Assembly (NCBI GenBank): GCA_013002265.1
Contig: JABDKK010000018.1
Span: 1-9,056, forward strand
Length of the DNA stretch: 9,056 bases
Direction: 5' to 3'
Source: Candidatus Nitrosopumilus sp.
GTDB taxonomy: Archaea; Thermoproteota; Nitrososphaeria; Nitrososphaerales; Nitrosopumilaceae
Numbering within the stretch: position 1 is the first letter of the stretch; each line of letters opens with the position of its first letter. The position numbers and the translations under genes were made by a program. Below, one piece after another: positions 5,794 to 9,056 of the stretch. Under the pieces are notes generated by a model that made no database searches, had not been told where the DNA came from, and saw nothing but the letters and a program-made list of their open reading frames with translations.

Positions 5794-7560
5794 ATGGAAT
5801 ATTCCATCTTAGCTGATTCTTTTTTCAAAATGGAATCAACTACAAAAAGACTAGAGCTTACAAAAATTCTTGTGGAACTATTTGAAAAGACACCGCATGA
5901 AGTAATTTCAAAAATTGTCTATTTGTTGCAAGGAAAGTTAAGACCAGACTTTGAAGGAATCGAGTTAGGGGTTGCAGAAAAACTTGCAATTAGAGCAATA
6001 TCAAAATCATCAGGCATTCCAATAAAGAAAATAGAAGAAGAGTATAGAAAAGGAGGAGACATAGGCCACGCTGCATCAATAATTTTAGAGCAAAAAACTC
6101 AAACAACTTTTCTTGTGGAAGACATTACAGTAGAGCGAGTTTACGAAACGCTGCTAAAGATTTCAAAATCAGAAGGATCACGCTCCCAAGATATGAAAAT
6201 GAAGTACATCTCTAGCCTGCTAAATGATGCAACACCGCTTGAGGCAATCTATATTTTGAAGATTTTGTTGGGAACATTGCGTTTAGGAATTGCAGAGAAC
6301 ACTGTTATGGATGCATTGGCAGTAGCATTTTCTGGAAACAAAGACAATAGAAAAATTTTAGAGCATGCATACAATGTTTCAAGTGATCTAGGAAAGGTTG
6401 CCGAAACAATTGCAACAAAAGGAATTGCAGGAATAGAAGAGTTTGAAATCATTTTATTTAATCCAATCAGACCAATGCTTGCAGACAGAGTAAAGAGCGA
6501 ACAAGAAGCAATTGAAAGATTAGGAAATGAGTTTGCAGCCGAATACAAGCTAGATGGAGAAAGAGTGCAAATTCATGTTGAAGAAGAAAAAGTGGCATTG
6601 TTTTCAAGAAGTCTAGAAAACATTTCAAGTTACTATCCAGACATAATAGAAAAAATTCCCAAAGCAATTCAAGCAGATAATGCAATTCTAGAAGCAGAAA
6701 TTGTTGCAGTTAATGAAAACACTGGGGAATTTTTACCATTTCAAGAACTCATGCATAGAAGGAGAAAATACAAAATTGAAAAGGCAGTGTCCCAATATCC
6801 AATCACAGTGAATTTTTTTGATGTATTGTTTAGCAATGAAAAGAGCTGTTTGGAGTTAAGTTATGCTCAAAGAAGAGAGAAACTTGAAAAAATTGTCAAA
6901 GAAGACGATTTTGCAAGATACATTCCAATGGAGATAGTCAGAAACGAAAATGAGATAGAGGACTTTTTAGAGAACAGCATTAATGCAGGAAGTGAAGGAT
7001 TAATGCTAAAGCAACTTGACAAACCTTACCAAGCAGGTTCCAGAGGAAGTTACTGGTTAAAGCTAAAAAGAGAATATCAAAACAAGTTGGGAGACAGTTT
7101 AGATCTTGTTGTAGTTGGAGGATTTTTTGGAAAAGGAAGAAGAACAGGAAATTACGGCACGCTACTTCTTGCAACATATGACGAAGACGAAGATGTATTC
7201 ACCAGTATCTGCAAGGTAGGAACTGGATTTTCTGATGAAAGTTTGGATCAATTATACCAAATTTTAAACCCCAAAGTAACTATCAAAAAAAATCCTCGAA
7301 TAATTAGTGAGATGGAAGCAGATGTTTGGTTTGAGCCAGAACTAGTAATCGAAGTCGTAGCATCAGAAATTACACTTAGTCCTATTCACAAAGCAGCAAG
7401 AGATAAAATTAGAAAGGGCGCAGGACTAGCTTTGAGATTTCCAAAATTTACAGGAAAGATAAGAGTTGAAAAGACAGCTGAAGATGCATCAACTAATGAA
7501 GAAATGATCACACTTTACAAAGGTCAGAAAAAAGTAGCGCATGATAAAAATTTGATATAA
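5794..7560 (+). CDS. lig: ATP-dependent DNA ligase (archaeal replicative type)
   Basis: This enzyme seals nicks in DNA through an enzyme-AMP intermediate, mainly joining Okazaki fragments and finishing repair. At 588 residues it has the usual archaeal length. Domains in order are an N-terminal helical DNA-binding domain (about 1-215), the nucleotidyltransferase domain (about 216-428) and an OB-fold (about 430-588). Ligase motifs are clear: motif I EYKLDGERVQ with AMP-accepting K252, SRSLEN near 271, acidic AEIVAV near 301, motif III FFDVLF (341-346), motif IV EGLMLK (401-406), motif V WLKLKREY with K423 and K425, and motif VI-like LRFPKF (547-552). The start MEYSILADSFFKMESTTKRLEL matches the common N-terminus of archaeal ligases, so the first ATG is preferred to Met13. 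No PCNA-binding peptide was recognised with confidence. Confidence 0.97.
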   Translation: MEYSILADSFFKMESTTKRLELTKILVELFEKTPHEVISKIVYLLQGKLRPDFEGIELGVAEKLAIRAISKSSGIPIKKIEEEYRKGGDIGHAASIILEQKTQTTFLVEDITVERVYETLLKISKSEGSRSQDMKMKYISSLLNDATPLEAIYILKILLGTLRLGIAENTVMDALAVAFSGNKDNRKILEHAYNVSSDLGKVAETIATKGIAGIEEFEIILFNPIRPMLADRVKSEQEAIERLGNEFAAEYKLDGERVQIHVEEEKVALFSRSLENISSYYPDIIEKIPKAIQADNAILEAEIVAVNENTGEFLPFQELMHRRRKYKIEKAVSQYPITVNFFDVLFSNEKSCLELSYAQRREKLEKIVKEDDFARYIPMEIVRNENEIEDFLENSINAGSEGLMLKQLDKPYQAGSRGSYWLKLKREYQNKLGDSLDLVVVGGFFGKGRRTGNYGTLLLATYDEDEDVFTSICKVGTGFSDESLDQLYQILNPKVTIKKNPRIISEMEADVWFEPELVIEVVASEITLSPIHKAARDKIRKGAGLALRFPKFTGKIRVEKTAEDASTNEEMITLYKGQKKVAHDKNLI

Positions 7561-7592
7561 TCGCGCTCAAAAGATAACAAAAACCATAGAGG

Positions 7593-7600
7593 ATTTAAAT
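7593..7600 (+). promoter_or_regulatory. TATA box of the DUF47 gene
   Basis: atttaaat is centred 30 nt before the ATG at 7627, so transcription should begin at or a few bases before the start codon. This gives the DUF47 gene its own promoter, separate from the ligase. Confidence 0.6.
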
Positions 7601-7626
7601 TACCTGAAGATTTTGTACATTCTGTT

Positions 7627-8280
7627 ATGTATAGCGGAGAGCTTGAAGTTCAAGCAAAAAGAAAGGCCATAGCAGTTCTACAAGACGAGATAAACAGAAT
7701 ACTAAATGCTGCCAGAGAGCTTGCAACACTTCCTGATCTAATGATGAAAAAAGACAAGACGGGAATCAAAAACACTCTTGGACAAATTTCAACAATAGAA
7801 GAAGAAGTAGAGAACCTAAGAAGAAAGATTACAAGAGAAGTGGCAGATGTTGGAGGATTAATCATGAATAGAGAAAATCTTCTCAATACAGCATACACAA
7901 TGGATGAAATTGCAGGCTATATCACTGGAATATCATTCAAACTATCCAATGTAAAACCAGCTACATTAAAGAGTGCAAAAATTGACAAGGATCTTACCAA
8001 GTTAATTGAGCTTGTTGTAGATGAAGTATACAAACTCAATGAGATCATTCGAAGTCTCAACACAAACACTGCTAATGCAATTGAATTGGCTCAAGAAACT
8101 CAAACAATCGAGAGAGAAATTGACATAAAATACAGACAGGCTACAATAAAACTTCTCAACGAAGTAACCAATACAAAAGAGCTTATGTTAATGAAAGATG
8201 TTATTGAAGGAATTGAGGAGATGGCAGACAAATGCCAACGTGTATCAGATTCCTTCATTTTACTAGCATTGAGTCTATAA
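7627..8280 (+). CDS. DUF47/PhoU-like phosphate-transport regulator
   Basis: This 217-residue, almost wholly helical protein fits the PhoU-like DUF47 family (the group often named 'phosphate transport regulator, TIGR00153'), at about the family length. The two pseudo-repeated three-helix units show the acidic metal-site patterns of PhoU folds: KITREVADVGGLIMNRENLL (E71, D74) followed by TMDEIAGYI (D93, E94), and near the C-terminus DVIEGIEEMADKCQRVSDSF (E198, D201). Members usually sit beside Pit-type phosphate permeases and are thought to modulate them. No permease is present here, so a role in phosphate control is family-based inference. A good TATA box gives a leaderless-style transcript, and T-rich sequence follows the stop. 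Confidence 0.88.
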   Translation: MYSGELEVQAKRKAIAVLQDEINRILNAARELATLPDLMMKKDKTGIKNTLGQISTIEEEVENLRRKITREVADVGGLIMNRENLLNTAYTMDEIAGYITGISFKLSNVKPATLKSAKIDKDLTKLIELVVDEVYKLNEIIRSLNTNTANAIELAQETQTIEREIDIKYRQATIKLLNEVTNTKELMLMKDVIEGIEEMADKCQRVSDSFILLALSL

Positions 8281-8330
8281 AAAAATAATTTCATATTTTA
8301 CTTTATTTTTATGCTTTAGAATTAATATAC
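8281..8330 (+). promoter_or_regulatory. T-rich terminator of DUF47 and TATA box of endA
   Basis: After the DUF47 stop the sequence is T-rich, ending in a T5 run at 8306-8310, a plausible archaeal termination zone. It is followed by attaatatac (8321-8330), whose centre is about 26 nt upstream of the endA ATG at 8352 and which reads as that gene's TATA box. Confidence 0.45.
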
Positions 8331-8351
8331 ATAAGATTTCAGAAACTAATT

Positions 8352-8888
8352 ATGAAAAGCGAGCTAATTGAGAACAGGATAATTGTTTGGGACATTGAGG
8401 ACTCACGAAAGCTTTTCAGCCAAGGATATTTTGGAAAACCAATAGGGATACCAAAACCAATACCCGAAGAGATTGATGCTCCACTAATTTTAGATTTGAT
8501 TGAAGGACTGTATCTTTTGGAAAATAAAAAAATTACAATATCAACTAGGAAACAAAAACTTACTGCAAACCAGCTTGTAGAGATTTGCAAAAAAGAGCAT
8601 CATGATTTTGATAAAAAATATTTGGTGTATAAAAATTTCAGAGACAAAGGATACATTATCAATCCAGGAATAAAATTCGGTTGTGATTTTGCAGTTTATG
8701 AGAAAGGCCCAGGAATTGATCATGCCCCATTTTTAATTCAAGTGTACAGCAGAGGAGAATCAATTTCATCTACGGGAATAGTTTTAGCTGGCAGACTAGC
8801 AACAACGGTTAGAAAACAATTCATTTTAGCAATTCCCAAAGGAAAAGATCAAGTTGATTTTCTAGCATTAGATTGGTGGAAAGCTTAG
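8352..8888 (+). CDS. endA: tRNA-splicing (intron) endonuclease, catalytic subunit
   Basis: This enzyme cuts introns from precursor tRNAs at bulge-helix-bulge sites. The 178-residue protein has a variable N-terminal domain (about 1-85) and the conserved nuclease domain (about 88-178): YLVYKNFRDKGYIINPGIKFGCDFAVYEKGP, then HAPFLIQV, then GRLATTVRKQFILAI. The catalytic triad is complete: Y116, H124 and K155, with almost the same numbering as Tyr115/His125/Lys156 in the Methanocaldococcus enzyme. The length fits a single-domain subunit that forms a tetramer, either alone or with a non-catalytic partner encoded elsewhere; the sequence cannot tell which. WW near the C-terminus is typical of the fold. 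Its stop overlaps the stop of the opposing gene. Confidence 0.93.
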   Translation: MKSELIENRIIVWDIEDSRKLFSQGYFGKPIGIPKPIPEEIDAPLILDLIEGLYLLENKKITISTRKQKLTANQLVEICKKEHHDFDKKYLVYKNFRDKGYIINPGIKFGCDFAVYEKGPGIDHAPFLIQVYSRGESISSTGIVLAGRLATTVRKQFILAIPKGKDQVDFLALDWWKA

Positions 8889-9056
8889 ATAGATTTTATG
8901 TATCCAGCAATTTTATCATAAATTTCAAACATTTCTTTTGAAATTCCAAGAGAGAGATGATTATCCCACTTGCCTCTAATTCTTACTGCGCCATCAGTGG
9001 GCTCAACATAGATAGTTGCATCCTTTAGAGATTGTTTTGCAATTAATTCATTTAAT
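8885..9056 (-). CDS. C-terminal part of a small unidentified protein (partial)
   Basis: On the minus strand a frame is open from the window edge (first full codon at 9053-9055) to TAA at 8885-8887 and gives the last 56 residues. The sequence contains DATIYVEPTDGAVRIRGKWDNHLSLGISKEM and then FEIYDKIAGYIKSI. It shows a beta-hairpin-like part followed by an amphipathic helix. I do not recognise a family. Coding is supported by the uninterrupted frame, its sensible composition, and the tight tail-to-tail packing: its stop shares bases with the endA stop (overlap 8885-8888). The start lies beyond the window. Confidence 0.65.
   Translation of the reverse strand, partial: LNELIAKQSLKDATIYVEPTDGAVRIRGKWDNHLSLGISKEMFEIYDKIAGYIKSI

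Noticed and set aside
6249..6548. 99-residue open frame on the minus strand
   Set aside because: It is opposite the DNA ligase coding sequence, whose motifs are unambiguous.
1..9056. CRISPR array, tRNA or rRNA genes, riboswitch
   Set aside because: I saw no regularly spaced repeats, no cloverleaf with a recognisable T-loop, and no conserved rRNA or riboswitch sequence on either strand.

Overview
The window looks like a piece of a low-GC ammonia-oxidising archaeal chromosome (Nitrososphaerota/Thaumarchaeota, Nitrosopumilus-like). This rests on the archaeal bifunctional FBP aldolase/phosphatase, an archaeal-type ATP-dependent DNA ligase, an archaeal tRNA-splicing endonuclease, AT-rich TATA-like boxes about 27-30 nt before several start codons (leaderless style), and a secreted-protein tail (PNWIRNNAEWW...) that I recognise from thaumarchaeal surface proteins. 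No database search was possible, so the genus is an inference.

Layout. 1-2634 is a secreted/surface-protein region. A paralogue cut by the window edge ends at 258 on the plus strand. Facing it are two coupled minus-strand genes: a CARDB/Ig-like exported protein (1354-2634) and a Cys-rich exported protein (335-1357). 2641-3246 holds a decayed IS1595-like transposase. 3260-4015 is a receiver-domain protein with a coiled, low-complexity tail. It is transcribed divergently from the fbp gene (4148-5281) across a 132-nt spacer containing a perfect 16-bp inverted repeat. Then come a two-helix membrane protein (5347-5757), DNA ligase (5794-7560), a DUF47/PhoU-like protein (7627-8280), tRNA endonuclease EndA (8352-8888) and the 3' end of a minus-strand gene (8885-9056).

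The right half is core housekeeping: gluconeogenesis at the end of CO2 fixation, DNA joining, tRNA intron removal and probable phosphate regulation. Most of these genes appear to have their own promoters rather than forming one operon.

The most interesting signal is in the left part. The first 35 bases of the window recur exactly, inverted, at 1454-1488, inside the paralogous gene and in the same reading frame. Recombination between the copies would flip 36-1453, swap the C-terminal tails of the two surface proteins in frame, and move the Cys-rich gene from one transcription unit to the other. This is either a tail-swapping switch or a trace of gene conversion; the sequence alone cannot decide.
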